This document shows positions 1 to 9,214 of a DNA stretch of 64,000 nt, piece after piece (within the stretch, counting starts at the first letter, position 1; each line of letters begins with the position of its first letter). The position numbers and the translations under genes were made by a program. The stretch covers positions 310,001 through 374,000 of the forward strand of contig NZ_JAEULZ010000001.1 in assembly GCF_016793485.1 (NCBI RefSeq). Direction: 5' to 3'. The DNA comes from Mesorhizobium sp. GTDB lineage: Bacteria > Pseudomonadota > Alphaproteobacteria > Rhizobiales > Rhizobiaceae. The notes under the pieces are model-generated. The model saw only the letters and a list, made by a program, of their open reading frames with translations, made no database searches and was not told the DNA's origin.

Positions 1-1
1 C

Positions 2-613
2 CGCAACCGGCTTACCTTTCCACTTGCCGGCCTCGATGTCGGCGGCGGGTTTCCGGCCGAATATGGCAACGATCCGAACCGCAAGCAGGTCGAGATGCCC
101 TCGCTCGGCCAGATCATGTCGCGGCTGTCAGGCGATCTCAGGGAATACGGCTTCGACCAGATGCCGCTGGTCGCCGAGCCGGGCCGGGTGATCGTGGCGC
201 GCTGCCTGTCGCTCATCGTGCGCGTCCTGCTGCGCAAGGGCAGGCGGCTCTACATCAATGATGGCATCTGGGCGTCGTTGTCGGATTCATGGACGGGCAA
301 GATCACGCTGCCCGCCCGCTTCATCCCCGACCCGGCAATCCGCTCGCGCAACGGCAGCGAGAAGAACATCGTCCCGTTCAAGGTCTGCGGCGCGACCTGC
401 GATTCGGTCGATATCCTGTCGCGGCCGTTCTGGCTTCCGGAAACAGTCGATACCGGCGACTGGATCGAGATCGGCCATATCGGCGCTTATTCGCTGTCGC
501 TCAGGACCCGCTTCAACGGCTTCTATCCCGACACGTTTGTCGAGGTAACGACGCCGTTCGACGAAGGCGACGCCCCGCAGGGCTTTGCCAGCCTGGAGAC
601 AATGGCGGACTGA
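2..613 (+). CDS. PLP-dependent ornithine/diaminopimelate-type decarboxylase, 5' truncated by window edge
   Basis: Only the C-terminal ~203 residues are present; the reading frame is open from base 2. The first visible residues contain the glycine-rich LDVGGGFPAEY stretch that binds the PLP phosphate in fold-III decarboxylases. It is followed by EPGR and a late CGATCDSVD motif, whose Cys-x-x-x-(D/S) residues reach across the dimer to the partner's active site. The family (Pfam Orn_Arg_deC_N/Orn_DAP_Arg_deC) decarboxylates ornithine, lysine, arginine, diaminopimelate or carboxynorspermidine. The 'GATCDSVD' form and short C-terminus fit ornithine/lysine decarboxylases better than LysA, but the substrate cannot be fixed from this fragment. 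A polyamine-biosynthesis role is inferred. The gene ends 7 bp before the convergent gene at 620-2389. Confidence 0.85.
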   Translation, partial: RNRLTFPLAGLDVGGGFPAEYGNDPNRKQVEMPSLGQIMSRLSGDLREYGFDQMPLVAEPGRVIVARCLSLIVRVLLRKGRRLYINDGIWASLSDSWTGKITLPARFIPDPAIRSRNGSEKNIVPFKVCGATCDSVDILSRPFWLPETVDTGDWIEIGHIGAYSLSLRTRFNGFYPDTFVEVTTPFDEGDAPQGFASLETMAD

Positions 614-619
614 CGCTGC

Positions 620-2389
620 TCAGTCCAAAACAGGCTCGAGCCTGCCCTTGTAGGCGACGATCAGGCCGATCAGCGGCATCGATATTTCGACGTTGAAGCA
701 GAACTGCCCGTCTTCCTCCGCTTCGAAGGTCGACCCGCCGGGCAGGAGGAAGCGCGGCATCGGGATGCCGAGCACCGACCATCGTCGCGGAACGAGAAAG
801 AGGCGACCTTCCTCAATAACAAGGGCGAGTGCGAAGGTGGCGATCCCAAAACGCTCCATCAGCAGGTGTTCGCTCCTGCCGGTTCCAGCCCATTGCAGCG
901 ATGAGAAGGACTTGCCGTCGAAAGTGCGGGTCCAACGTTCGGCGTCGTTCTCCGGCGTGAATGCAACCGTCACCGGTACGCGTGCGGCCGCTTTTGGAAA
1001 TCCTACGAATGCCGCGGCGATTGCGGACAGAGGGCCGCGACCTCGCCGCACCTCCGCAAAGCCCTTCCATTGGCGGGAAGCTGTGCTGTCGTGCAATTCC
1101 TGCAGACGCGGCGGAAGTGCGGAGAAGGCCGTGCCAAGGACCTTGCGATAAAGCGGTGCGTCAGCTTCACGCTCCCGAAAGCCGGTAAAAATGGTCCGAC
1201 GCCGAAACAGGGCGTCGTAGTCAGCGAGTTCAAACGCGCGAACCGCCGACCGCGCACCCGGCGCGGGCCGTTCGCCCGCCAGCATTTTGCGGATGACCCC
1301 TTCGGCAGCCATGGAGGGAATGTACGGGCCGGCATCGCCCTCGGCCAGCATATGCCAGCTTCGCTCGACCTTCCGGCCATCCGCGATCCCCCGTGCACGA
1401 ACGAACATGCCGCCTCGATGCTCGCCGAAGCGCATGCGGTCCAGCACCCGGTGGAACAGCCCCGACAAAGGCTCCAATGACGGAAGCCCAAGCCTGTATC
1501 GGGCTGTTGCAAGCAAATTCAGGGCGCGGAGCAGGGTTTCGGGCACCGTGCCTGCCCCCATCCAGATGTCGGTCATGGCAGGATGTTCTGGCGGTATGAC
1601 CTGCAGGTCGGGCACATCGACCAGCGAGAAACGGGTGTTGCGCAGCGGCAAGCGCCCCGGCACGGCGACGGTGAAGCGCATGCTTTCGGCCAAGCCGATG
1701 CCTTGCGACGGATGGCCGTTCCGGCGCAGCTTGACCGGAGCGCCGGCGTAGCTGGTCACTGCACGCATCACGTTGAGGCCAATCCCGGCGCGAGGCGAGG
1801 GTGCGACGCCGCCCTCCGCCGACACTATATCCATGGTCTTCGCCATTTCGCGCAGGACTGCCGCCGTCAGTACCGGAAAGCTGCTGACCCCCGACAGGAC
1901 GAAGACGCCTGCGGCCATCGCCGCGGCATCGAACTGCGGCACGCCGGCCACGAAATCGGAGGCATCGGCAAAGTCGAGATAATCGATGCCGGCTTCGATG
2001 CAGGCCGTTATCACCCGATAGCGATCGGCCCCGTAATCCTGGAATGGCCCGGACGCATCCACGACCAGATCGGGTTTGTCGGCGCGCAAGCCCGCGGCGA
2101 TGTCGGCGCGGTCGAGGGCAAGCGGACGAACCGTTGCCGCGCCCGTGCAGTCGGCGCAGAAAGCCTCGGCGCGCACGCGGTCGCGGCCGCTTATGATAAG
2201 TTCGATATTCGAGAGGTCGGAAAGCAGTTTCGCCAGGCGTCCACCGAAGACTCCGTAGCCTCCGAGGATCAACACTTTCAGGTGTGAAATGCGCCTCTCG
2301 TTGTCAACTGCTTCGACCACATCCGCAAAACCTCGCCGTTTTGCGGAACCCGCCGTCACGAGGCATTCGCCTTGAGCCACTTCTTCCAC
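620..2389 (-). CDS. Saccharopine-dehydrogenase-like NAD(P)-binding protein fused to DUF4166
   Basis: The product is up to 589 aa. A Rossmann nucleotide-binding start, LKVLILGGYGVFGGRLA (residues ~37-53), opens a saccharopine dehydrogenase-like domain that runs to about residue 370. The C-terminal ~180 residues resemble DUF4166, with a tail of the form ...GGSTFEAEEDGQFCFNVEISMPLIGLIVAYKGRLEP. Proteins of this two-domain type are common in rhizobia and their substrate is unknown; the name does not imply lysine metabolism. The first ~11 codons overlap the end of the neighbouring GH25 gene, so the true start may be an internal GTG nearer the Rossmann motif (for example around base 2300). Same direction as the lysozyme gene upstream. 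Confidence 0.75.
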   Translation of the reverse strand: MEEVAQGECLVTAGSAKRRGFADVVEAVDNERRISHLKVLILGGYGVFGGRLAKLLSDLSNIELIISGRDRVRAEAFCADCTGAATVRPLALDRADIAAGLRADKPDLVVDASGPFQDYGADRYRVITACIEAGIDYLDFADASDFVAGVPQFDAAAMAAGVFVLSGVSSFPVLTAAVLREMAKTMDIVSAEGGVAPSPRAGIGLNVMRAVTSYAGAPVKLRRNGHPSQGIGLAESMRFTVAVPGRLPLRNTRFSLVDVPDLQVIPPEHPAMTDIWMGAGTVPETLLRALNLLATARYRLGLPSLEPLSGLFHRVLDRMRFGEHRGGMFVRARGIADGRKVERSWHMLAEGDAGPYIPSMAAEGVIRKMLAGERPAPGARSAVRAFELADYDALFRRRTIFTGFREREADAPLYRKVLGTAFSALPPRLQELHDSTASRQWKGFAEVRRGRGPLSAIAAAFVGFPKAAARVPVTVAFTPENDAERWTRTFDGKSFSSLQWAGTGRSEHLLMERFGIATFALALVIEEGRLFLVPRRWSVLGIPMPRFLLPGGSTFEAEEDGQFCFNVEISMPLIGLIVAYKGRLEPVLD

Positions 2390-3198
2390 GCAGCCATGTC
2401 GCCGTTGAAGACATTGATGTCGGCATTGCCGCGTATGCCCGGAATGACGCCCGTGCCCGTGTACTGCCAGAAGGTGAAGGGGTGATCGCCGTATTTTTCC
2501 GTCGGATGGCCGGCCACCGATCGCAGCCAGTAGGGATAGCCGCGGAACTTGGACAACTCATTGTCGTCGAAAAAGTCGATCGACGTGTAGATGATCGGCT
2601 TCTTGCCGTAATGTTTTTCGACGATGTCGAGAAAGATTTTCATCTCCTTTCGCACCGTCTCGGGGTCGGGGCGAAGCTTGCAGCTTGGCGACGCGTCGTT
2701 CCACTCCATGTCGAGCACCGGAGGGAGCGCCCCGCGTTCCTTTGGCACGTTCTGGATGAACCAGCGGGCCTGTTCGGCGGCCGACCGGCAGAAATAGAAG
2801 AAGTGGTAGGCCGAGCGTGGGATGCCGGCCGCTCTTGTCATGCGCCAGTGCTCGGCGAAATAGTCATCAATGCGGTCGGCGCCTTCGGTCGCCTTGATGA
2901 AGGCGAACGAGATACCGCTCGCCTTGGCCGTCGACCAGTCGATGGAGGTCTGGTATTTCGAGACGTCCGTGCCGTGCACGGCATACGTCCACGGTGTTTT
3001 GCCTTGCCATTCATGCGGGTCACTGTCGCCAAAGCGCGGATTGCTGACAGCGACCTGTCCAGACGGGACCGATGTGGGCGCTGCGGAAGGGGTCAACGAA
3101 TCCATAGCCGAACAGCCGGCCAGCGCAATAAGCGCGAGAACGGCGGCGCAGCGCCACATCGCGCAGCGTGCGAAACCTTCGAAATGCCCTTGCGACAT
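2356..3198 (-). CDS. GH25 family lysozyme, predicted lipoprotein
   Basis: 280 aa. An N-terminal signal peptide ends in the lipobox LAGC (Cys at ~residue 29), so the protein is probably lipid-anchored. A short Ser/Pro linker leads into a glycosyl hydrolase 25 domain: HGTDVSKYQTSIDW (first catalytic Asp region), FAFIKATEG, YHFF and the catalytic pair in VLDMEW (around residue 160), then the terminal WQYTGTGVIPGI...DINVFNG. GH25 enzymes cleave the MurNAc-beta-1,4-GlcNAc bond. With several other wall enzymes in the window, a role in envelope remodelling is likely. The 150 bp upstream (3199-3348) carries no gene and separates it from btaB. Confidence 0.9.
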   Translation of the reverse strand: MSQGHFEGFARCAMWRCAAVLALIALAGCSAMDSLTPSAAPTSVPSGQVAVSNPRFGDSDPHEWQGKTPWTYAVHGTDVSKYQTSIDWSTAKASGISFAFIKATEGADRIDDYFAEHWRMTRAAGIPRSAYHFFYFCRSAAEQARWFIQNVPKERGALPPVLDMEWNDASPSCKLRPDPETVRKEMKIFLDIVEKHYGKKPIIYTSIDFFDDNELSKFRGYPYWLRSVAGHPTEKYGDHPFTFWQYTGTGVIPGIRGNADINVFNGDMAAWKKWLKANAS

Positions 3199-3348
3199 CC
3201 GCCCCCGACCCGTCTGCGGAACAAAACGTTCCGACGCGCCTTCCGTGATCGGCCATCATGGTTGATTTTTCGTTGATGGCGCATCGGGAAGGCCGCAAAA
3301 TTGCCCAAGGCAATGTCGACAAATCGATGGCGGAAGGATGGCGGCGGC

Positions 3349-4005
3349 CTAGGCCTTCGTCAGCACCGAATGCACCGCGTAGCCGCGATAAAGCGAATCA
3401 AATCTTAGACTTTTGCCGGTGCGGCGCGATTCCGCTTCAAGCACTTCACGCAGTGAATCGCGTGGTGAAACGTGGAATTTCGCCAGCCATGCGCGCAGAG
3501 CGCCCTTGAACCAGCGGGGCAAGCGCTCCTGTCTTCCGAAGTCGACGACATGCAGCGAGCCGCCTTCGTTCAACGCCTCGAGCGCGGCCGCGACCGTGCG
3601 ACGCCATTCGGGGATCATCGACAGCGAATAGGAGATGAAAATCCGATCGAAGCCGGAGAGACCGAAAAGCTTTTCGGGATCGAAGGCCGATGCATCGCCG
3701 CGGGCGAGGCTGATGCGCGAGGACAGGTCGCGCTTGCCTATCGCCACAGCCGCCGTCTCCAGCATCTCCGCCGAAATATCGAGGCCGTGAAAACGGGCGT
3801 CCGGAAAGGCACGCGCCGCCTGGATCAGATTGCGTCCCGTTCCGCAGCCGAGTTCGAGGACAGATCCCCCCGGAGGAGCGTCCAGCCTGTCGATCAATCG
3901 GTCGCGGCCGAGCAGATAGTATTTGCGGGTCAGGTCGTAGAAATGGCGCTGGTGGCGATAGACGCCGTCCATCAGTTCGGCGTGGGAATGTTCGATGGCG
4001 CTCAT
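3349..4005 (-). CDS. btaB: BtaB, SAM-dependent N-methyltransferase of betaine-lipid synthesis
   Basis: 218 aa class I methyltransferase. Motif I is VLELGCGTGRNL (~residues 45-56), followed by FHGLDIS, and motif IV lies around DRIFISYSLSMIP. In rhizobia BtaB methylates diacylglyceryl-homoserine three times to give DGTS, a phosphorus-free membrane lipid. I place the start at the ATG at 4005, which shares one base with the btaA stop (TGATG), rather than at the longer upstream frame inside btaA; this implies translational coupling. The identification rests mainly on the btaA partner immediately upstream, because small methyltransferases are hard to assign alone. Confidence 0.88.
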   Translation of the reverse strand: MSAIEHSHAELMDGVYRHQRHFYDLTRKYYLLGRDRLIDRLDAPPGGSVLELGCGTGRNLIQAARAFPDARFHGLDISAEMLETAAVAIGKRDLSSRISLARGDASAFDPEKLFGLSGFDRIFISYSLSMIPEWRRTVAAALEALNEGGSLHVVDFGRQERLPRWFKGALRAWLAKFHVSPRDSLREVLEAESRRTGKSLRFDSLYRGYAVHSVLTKA

Positions 4006-5249
4006 CACGCGGCCTTTTCGTAGAGGTGGAAGCCGCCATAGATCGCCGAGCGGTCCCGTGCATGGAAGTTGCGCGAATCCTCCTCGGCATAGCGCCACTG
4101 CGCCAGCAGCGACTCCGAGATGCGGCCGGGCAGGACGCTGTCTTCTGCAGCGGTACGGAAGATGACGCGCGCGCCGGGTGCGGCCGTGCGCGTGACCTCT
4201 GTCCACAACGCATTGAGCTGATCGTCCGTCATCCAGTCCTGCGCGTCGAGCAGGATGTAACGGTCGACCGATGCGGCGGGCTTCTTCGCCAGCAATTCGG
4301 TGAAATTGATGTGATGGACAGCCACGCGGTCGGCGTTGGTCCTGATCTTATCGTAGTTCTGCTTGTCCAGATATGCGGGCAGGGTGCCTTCGCCCTGCGC
4401 CGGGTAGCGGCGCGCGAAGGCCTGCCAGGCGAAATAGTTGTCCTTCAAGGGAAAGTCGCAGGCGAGCTTTTCCAGCCGCGCCTTCAGCACGCTCGCCATC
4501 GTACCGTCGCCCGAGGTGATCAGCGAGTCATACTGCGCCGGCGGTATGCCGAGACCGAACAGCGAGGACTTGCGCGACAGGATCATCTTCATCAGCCGCT
4601 TCTCGAAGACCGGCGCCAGTTCTTCCTCGAAGAAGCGGCGCTGGCTCTCGATATCGTTTGCCTGAAGGATTCGCGACGGATCGACGCCGTACAGCTTCGC
4701 GGCGCGATGACCGGCCGTGATGAAGAGGCCCAACAGGCCGGTCTGGTAGAAATTGCGATTGAAAGTCTCGATGCGGCGGCGTCCGCGCAGGTTGCGCTTT
4801 TCCCAATAGCGCCTTGTGGCGGCGTCGAGCTTTGGCGCCAGGAAGCGATCGTAAGCGACGGAGTTTGTGCTGGTGCCGGCTTCGCCGAAGAAGCGGAAGA
4901 GGTCAGCCTGTGCCGGCAGATGTGTCACTGCCGCAAGCTTCAGCTTGTTGAGCGCAATATGCGCGGTGTTGAGGTCAACCGCGTCGATTTGCGCCGGCGA
5001 ACGCGTGAGATAGGCGAGGATGTTGCAGCCGCCGGACGCGATCGTGACGATGCGGTGGCCTTCCGCCAGTTCCATCGCCTCCATGTCGATATCCGGGTCT
5101 TCCCAGATCTGCGGGTAAACGAGGCCGGTGAAAAGCAGCGCGAAAAGCCGCTCCGAAAGTCCGGCGCGCGACAGCGCCCTGTTCTGGTAGACGGCCTTTC
5201 CGAGATGGCGGTTCCTGCGGAAGGGAAGCTCGCTCGAAACGTCGGTCAT
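4005..5249 (-). CDS. btaA: BtaA, S-adenosylmethionine:diacylglycerol 3-amino-3-carboxypropyl transferase
   Basis: 414 aa, DUF3419/BtaA family. Recognisable stretches are LVYPQIWEDPDIDMEAM (~45-60), the SAM-binding-like IVTIASGGCNILAYL (~69-83) with AVDLN, and the C-terminal half with LLDAQDWMTDDQLNALW and ARVIFRTAAE. BtaA moves the aminocarboxypropyl group of SAM onto diacylglycerol to make diacylglyceryl-homoserine, the first step of betaine lipid (DGTS) synthesis. The gene leads a two-gene operon with btaB. A textbook Pho box lies 50-67 bp upstream of the ATG, consistent with known PhoB-dependent lipid remodelling under phosphate limitation in rhizobia. Confidence 0.93.
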   Translation of the reverse strand: MTDVSSELPFRRNRHLGKAVYQNRALSRAGLSERLFALLFTGLVYPQIWEDPDIDMEAMELAEGHRIVTIASGGCNILAYLTRSPAQIDAVDLNTAHIALNKLKLAAVTHLPAQADLFRFFGEAGTSTNSVAYDRFLAPKLDAATRRYWEKRNLRGRRRIETFNRNFYQTGLLGLFITAGHRAAKLYGVDPSRILQANDIESQRRFFEEELAPVFEKRLMKMILSRKSSLFGLGIPPAQYDSLITSGDGTMASVLKARLEKLACDFPLKDNYFAWQAFARRYPAQGEGTLPAYLDKQNYDKIRTNADRVAVHHINFTELLAKKPAASVDRYILLDAQDWMTDDQLNALWTEVTRTAAPGARVIFRTAAEDSVLPGRISESLLAQWRYAEEDSRNFHARDRSAIYGGFHLYEKAA

Positions 5250-5298
5250 GGAGGCCCGAATCCCCGTTGCACGTTCCGCAAGCGGGTATCGCGGGCCG

Positions 5299-5316
5299 AT
5301 GACAGGTGGATGACAT
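5299..5316 (-). promoter_or_regulatory. Pho box upstream of btaA
   Basis: Read on the minus strand, 18 bp ATGTCATCCACCTGTCAT contains two TGTCAT half-sites repeated at 11-bp spacing, the classic PhoB-binding direct repeat. It sits 50-67 bp before the btaA ATG, the right place for a PhoB-activated promoter, and just downstream of the stop of the hydantoinase gene. PhoB control of btaAB is established in Sinorhizobium; binding here is inferred from sequence. Confidence 0.85.
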
Positions 5317-5337
5317 CGGCCCGGTTCTATTTTGCAG

Positions 5338-8300
5338 TCAGGCCCGCCCGAATCCCCCGGCCGTCGGCGTGGTGACGATCACCGCCTCGCCGGGTTGCAG
5401 TACGGTCTGGTCGCAAGCCTTCAGCGTCTCGACGCGGCCGTCCGCCCTGCGCACCTCGGTCTTGCCGGGCATGCCGTTGCCGCCGCCCGCGATCCCCTCC
5501 GGCGGGCGGTTGCGGTGCGACGAGAGGATCGCGCATTCCATCTTCTCGAGGAAGCGGATCGTGCGCTTGGTGCCGTCGCCGGCGCTCCACTTGCCCTTGC
5601 CGCCGGAACCCTCGCGGATGTGGAAGTCTTCCAGCAGCACCGGGAAGCGCAGTTCCAGCACCTCCGGGTCGGTCAGGCGCGAATTGGTCATGTGCGTGTG
5701 CACGCCCGATGTGCCGCCAAACCCGCGGCCGTCGTTCATCTGGCCGGCTGGCGAGCCCGAGCAGATCGTCTCGTAATACTGGTACGTCGCGTTGCCGTAG
5801 GTGAGGTTGTTCATCGTCCCCTGAGCGTTCGCCAGCGCGCCCATCGCGCCGAACATGGCGTTGGTCACGTGTTGCGACGTCTCGACATTGCCGGCGACGA
5901 CGGCGGCCGGATAGGACGGCCGCAGCATGCACCCTTCGGGAATGATGATGTTGATCGGCCGCAGGCATCCCGCGTTCATCGGGATGTTGTCCTCCACCAT
6001 GACACGGAAGGCATAGAGCACCGCCGCGCGCGCGACCGGCTCCGGCGCGTTGAAGTTGTTCTTCATCACTGGCGACGTGCCGGTAAAATCCACCGTCGCC
6101 TCGCGCTTCTTGCGATCGACAGTGATCTTCACCCGGATCGCCTGGCCGGTGTCGGTCGGATATTCGTATTCGGAGCTGTCGGGCAGGCGTTCCAGCACGC
6201 GGCGCACGCTCTCGGCAGCGTTGTCCTGCACATGGCCCATATAGGCTTCGACCACGTCCAGCCCGAAATGCGCGACCATCTTGCGCAGTTCGGCCACGCC
6301 CTTCTCGTTGGCGGCGATCTGTGCCTTCAGGTCCGCGATGTTCTGCGCCGGGTTGCGGCAGGGGTAGGGGTGGTCGGTCAGGATGCCGTGCAGTTCCTTC
6401 TCCAAGAAGGTACCGCGATCGACGATGCGGAAATTGTCGATCAGCACGCCTTCCTCGTCCACTGTCGTCGCCAGCGGCGTCATCGATCCCGGCGCGCTGC
6501 CGCCGACATCCGCATGGTGGCCGCGCGAGGCCGAATAGAAGAGGATTTCCTTGCCGGCGTCGTCGAACACCGGCGTCACGACCGTGATATCAGGCAGATG
6601 CGTGCCGCCATTGTAGGGCGCGTTCAGCGCGAACACGTCGCCCGGATGGATGTCGCCCTCGTTCAGGCGGATGATCGTCTCGACCGATCTGTCCATCGAT
6701 CCCAGGTGCACGGGCATGTGCGGCGCGTTGGCGACGAGCGCGCCGGTGCGGTCGAAGACCGCGCATGAGAAGTCGAGCCGCTCTTTGATGTTCACCGACG
6801 AGGCCGTGTTCTGCAGCGTCACGCCCATCTGCTCGGCGATCGACATGAACAGGTTGTTGAAGACTTCCAGCATCACCGGATCGGCTTCCGTGCCGAGCGC
6901 GGCCTGTCGCTGCTTCCTCTCCGTGCGCGAGAGCAGCACATGGTCCTTCGCGGTGATCTCGGCGCCCCAACCGGGCTCGACGACGATGGTCTGGTGGCTC
7001 TCGATCACCAGCGCCGGCCCGGCGATCTTCTGGCCCGGCTTCAGCGCCTCGCGGCGGAACACGGCAGCATCGTGCCATTCGCCAGCGCAGAACATCTTGC
7101 GCGTCTCGGCCGCCTTGGCGGTCTCGCCGGAAATCTCCCGGTCGGTCTCGTCGCGACCCGAGACGCGGCCGTCCTGGCCCTGGATTTCCACCGTCTCGAT
7201 CACCAGCTTCCGGTCCGGGTAGGTGAAGCCGAACTGCGCCTTGTGCGAGGTCTCGAACGCCTTGCGGGCGTCGGCTACGGAAAGGCCGGCATAGTTGATC
7301 GGCAGGGCCGTATCGGTGCCGTCGTAGCGAACATGAAGAATCGGCCGCCACGAGACCATGTCTTCCGGTACGCCCTGCGCACCGAGTTCGGCAAACACCG
7401 GCTCACGCAGCGCGTCGATCGCGTCGTCGATCTCGACTGATGTCTCGTCGGCCAGCAGCCGGATGAATCCTTGCTGGCGCGAGGCAAAGACGCCAGACAT
7501 GCCGATGCCGTAGGCCGACAGCAGGCCGGAGAAGGGGTGGATGAGCACCGACTGCATGCCGAGCGCATCGGCCACGAGGCACGCATGCTGGCCGCCTGCG
7601 CCGCCGAAGCAATTCAGCAGGTAGCCGGTCACGTCATAGCCGCGCTGCACCGAGATTTTCTTGATGGCGTTGGCCATGTTCTCGACGGCGATGGTGACGA
7701 AGCCCTCCGCCACCGCTTCAGCCGTGCGTCCGTCGCCGATCTCGCTCGCAAGTGCCGCGAACTTCCCGCGCACGGTCTCGGTGTCCAGCGGCTGGTCCTG
7801 TCCGGGACCAAAGATCGCCGGGAAGAAGTCGGGTTGCAGCTTGCCGAGCATCACATTCGCGTCGGTGACCGCCAGCGGCCCGCCGCGCCTGTAGCAGGCG
7901 GGGCCGGGGTTGGCGCCGGCTGAATCCGGGCCGACCCGAAAACGTCCGGCGTCGAAATGCAGGATCGAGCCGCCGCCAGCCGCGACCGTGTGGATGCGCA
8001 TCATCGGCGCGCGCACGCGCACGCCGGCCACCTCGGTGTCGAAGGCGCGCTCATATTCGCCATCATAGTGCGCGACGTCGGTCGACGTGCCGCCCATGTC
8101 GAAGCCGATCACCTGCTCGAAGCCGGCAAGCTTCGCCGTCTCAACCATGCCGACCACGCCGCCGGCCGGCCCCGACAGCAGCGCATCCTTGCCCTGGAAC
8201 ATGTCGGCCGCCGTCAGCCCGCCCGACGACATCATGAACATCAGGCGGGGCGCTTCCTTACCCTCCCCCTTGCGGGGAGGGTGGCCCGCAGAGCCGGGTG

Positions 8301-9111
8301 GGAGTGGTGAGGAATGCTCTGTGGCTACTGGATCGAGTGCGTCGCCGCGACCCCCACCCCGGCCGGCTTCGCCGTCCGACCCTCCCCGCAAGGGGGAGGG
8401 TGAAGCGCCTAACTCCCGGCTCACCTGGCTCACATAGCGGCGCAGAATGGGCGACAGGTAGGCATCCACAACCGTCGTATCACCGCGACCGACGAGCTTC
8501 ACCAGCGGCGACACCTCGTTGCTGACCGAAATCTGCGAGAAGCCCGCCTTGCGGCAGACCTTCGCGACCGCCTTCTCGTGATCGGGGAATTTCCAGGCAT
8601 GCATGAAGACGATCGCCACCGCGTCGATACCGTCCTTCTTCGCCTGTTCGATCGCAGGCTTGACCGCTTCGATGTCGAGCAGCTTCTCTACCGTGCCGTC
8701 GGCGCGTACGCGCTCCTCGACCTCGATCACCCGTTCATAAAGCTGTTCGGGCAGGATGATCTCCTTGGCGAAGATGTCGGGCCGCGCCTGATAGGCGATG
8801 CGCAACGCGTCGCGGAAACCCTTGGTGATCAGCAACAGCACGCGGTCGCCCTTGCGCTCCAGCAGCGCGTTGGTCGCCACCGTCGTGCCCATCTTGATCT
8901 CACCGACCGAACCGGCGGGAAAAGCCTCTCCGGACTTCAGCCCGAGCAGGTCGCGGATGCCCTGGATGGCTGCGTCGCGATAGGCCTCCGGGTTCTCGGA
9001 AAGCAGCTTGCGCGCATGCAGCCCGCCCTGCGGATCGCGTCCCACGATATCGGTGAAGGTGCCGCCGCGATCGATCCAGAAATCCCAGTTACCCAAGTTG
9101 CCGGTCGACAT
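5338..9111 (-). CDS. 5-oxoprolinase / N-methylhydantoinase (fused HyuA-HyuB)
   Basis: 1257 aa. The N-terminal HyuA half begins [13 protein letters not shown] (~residues 13-25), has [15 protein letters not shown], and contains [16 protein letters not shown] (~334-349), the ATP-binding signatures of the ASKHA-like fold. The HyuB half starts around residue 745 ([21 protein letters not shown]...). Single-chain A-B fusions of this length are typical of ATP-dependent 5-oxoprolinase, which opens 5-oxo-L-proline to glutamate; hydantoinase or acetophenone-carboxylase-like substrates cannot be excluded. Residues ~237-284 are not part of the family: they are encoded by a palindromic repeat (8260-8402) inserted in frame in the loop before [10 protein letters not shown]. 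Divergent from a winged-helix regulator 104 bp away. Confidence 0.9.
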   Translation of the reverse strand: MSTGNLGNWDFWIDRGGTFTDIVGRDPQGGLHARKLLSENPEAYRDAAIQGIRDLLGLKSGEAFPAGSVGEIKMGTTVATNALLERKGDRVLLLITKGFRDALRIAYQARPDIFAKEIILPEQLYERVIEVEERVRADGTVEKLLDIEAVKPAIEQAKKDGIDAVAIVFMHAWKFPDHEKAVAKVCRKAGFSQISVSNEVSPLVKLVGRGDTTVVDAYLSPILRRYVSQVSRELGASPSPLRGGSDGEAGRGGGRGDALDPVATEHSSPLPPGSAGHPPRKGEGKEAPRLMFMMSSGGLTAADMFQGKDALLSGPAGGVVGMVETAKLAGFEQVIGFDMGGTSTDVAHYDGEYERAFDTEVAGVRVRAPMMRIHTVAAGGGSILHFDAGRFRVGPDSAGANPGPACYRRGGPLAVTDANVMLGKLQPDFFPAIFGPGQDQPLDTETVRGKFAALASEIGDGRTAEAVAEGFVTIAVENMANAIKKISVQRGYDVTGYLLNCFGGAGGQHACLVADALGMQSVLIHPFSGLLSAYGIGMSGVFASRQQGFIRLLADETSVEIDDAIDALREPVFAELGAQGVPEDMVSWRPILHVRYDGTDTALPINYAGLSVADARKAFETSHKAQFGFTYPDRKLVIETVEIQGQDGRVSGRDETDREISGETAKAAETRKMFCAGEWHDAAVFRREALKPGQKIAGPALVIESHQTIVVEPGWGAEITAKDHVLLSRTERKQRQAALGTEADPVMLEVFNNLFMSIAEQMGVTLQNTASSVNIKERLDFSCAVFDRTGALVANAPHMPVHLGSMDRSVETIIRLNEGDIHPGDVFALNAPYNGGTHLPDITVVTPVFDDAGKEILFYSASRGHHADVGGSAPGSMTPLATTVDEEGVLIDNFRIVDRGTFLEKELHGILTDHPYPCRNPAQNIADLKAQIAANEKGVAELRKMVAHFGLDVVEAYMGHVQDNAAESVRRVLERLPDSSEYEYPTDTGQAIRVKITVDRKKREATVDFTGTSPVMKNNFNAPEPVARAAVLYAFRVMVEDNIPMNAGCLRPINIIIPEGCMLRPSYPAAVVAGNVETSQHVTNAMFGAMGALANAQGTMNNLTYGNATYQYYETICSGSPAGQMNDGRGFGGTSGVHTHMTNSRLTDPEVLELRFPVLLEDFHIREGSGGKGKWSAGDGTKRTIRFLEKMECAILSSHRNRPPEGIAGGGNGMPGKTEVRRADGRVETLKACDQTVLQPGEAVIVTTPTAGGFGRA
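8260..8402 (-). repeat. Palindromic repeat element inserted in frame in the oxoprolinase gene (copy 1)
   Basis: About 143 bp with inverted terminal arms. The left arm starts with ACCCTCCCCCTTGCGGGGAG and the right arm carries the reverse complement of the same 23 bp. Each end is itself a CCCTCCCC/GGGGAGGG hairpin, and imperfect pairing extends inward (GAGCCGGGTGGG against AGCCGGCCGGGGTGGG). Translated with the host gene it gives [18 protein letters not shown], a variable core, then GHPPRKGEG. The same arms and the same two peptides occur in uvrD (53544-53706), while the cores differ. Boundaries are approximate because no target duplication is obvious. Confidence 0.9.
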
Positions 9112-9172
9112 CAGCGCTCTCCGAATGTCCCGTTTGATTTTCCCGAGAAGTGGCGTACAAAGCAGAACGACG

Positions 9173-9203
9173 ACATTTCGTCAACAATTTGTCGATAAAA
9201 TGT
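9173..9203. promoter_or_regulatory. Imperfect 31-bp palindrome, candidate operator of the divergent winged-helix regulator
   Basis: The left arm ACATTTCGTCAACAA and the reverse complement of the right arm, ACATTTTATCGACAA, agree at 12 of 15 positions. It lies in the 103-bp divergent gap, 11 bp before the regulator ATG and 61 bp before the oxoprolinase ATG, and is AT-rich against its surroundings. A dimeric MarR/PadR-type regulator bound here could control both genes. This is an inference from position and symmetry. Confidence 0.55.
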
Positions 9204-9214
9204 GATTGTAAGCC

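Noticed and set aside
8260-8402. CRISPR or tandem repeat
   Set aside because: There are only two inverted arms per copy, no regular repeat-spacer units, and no cas genes in the window.
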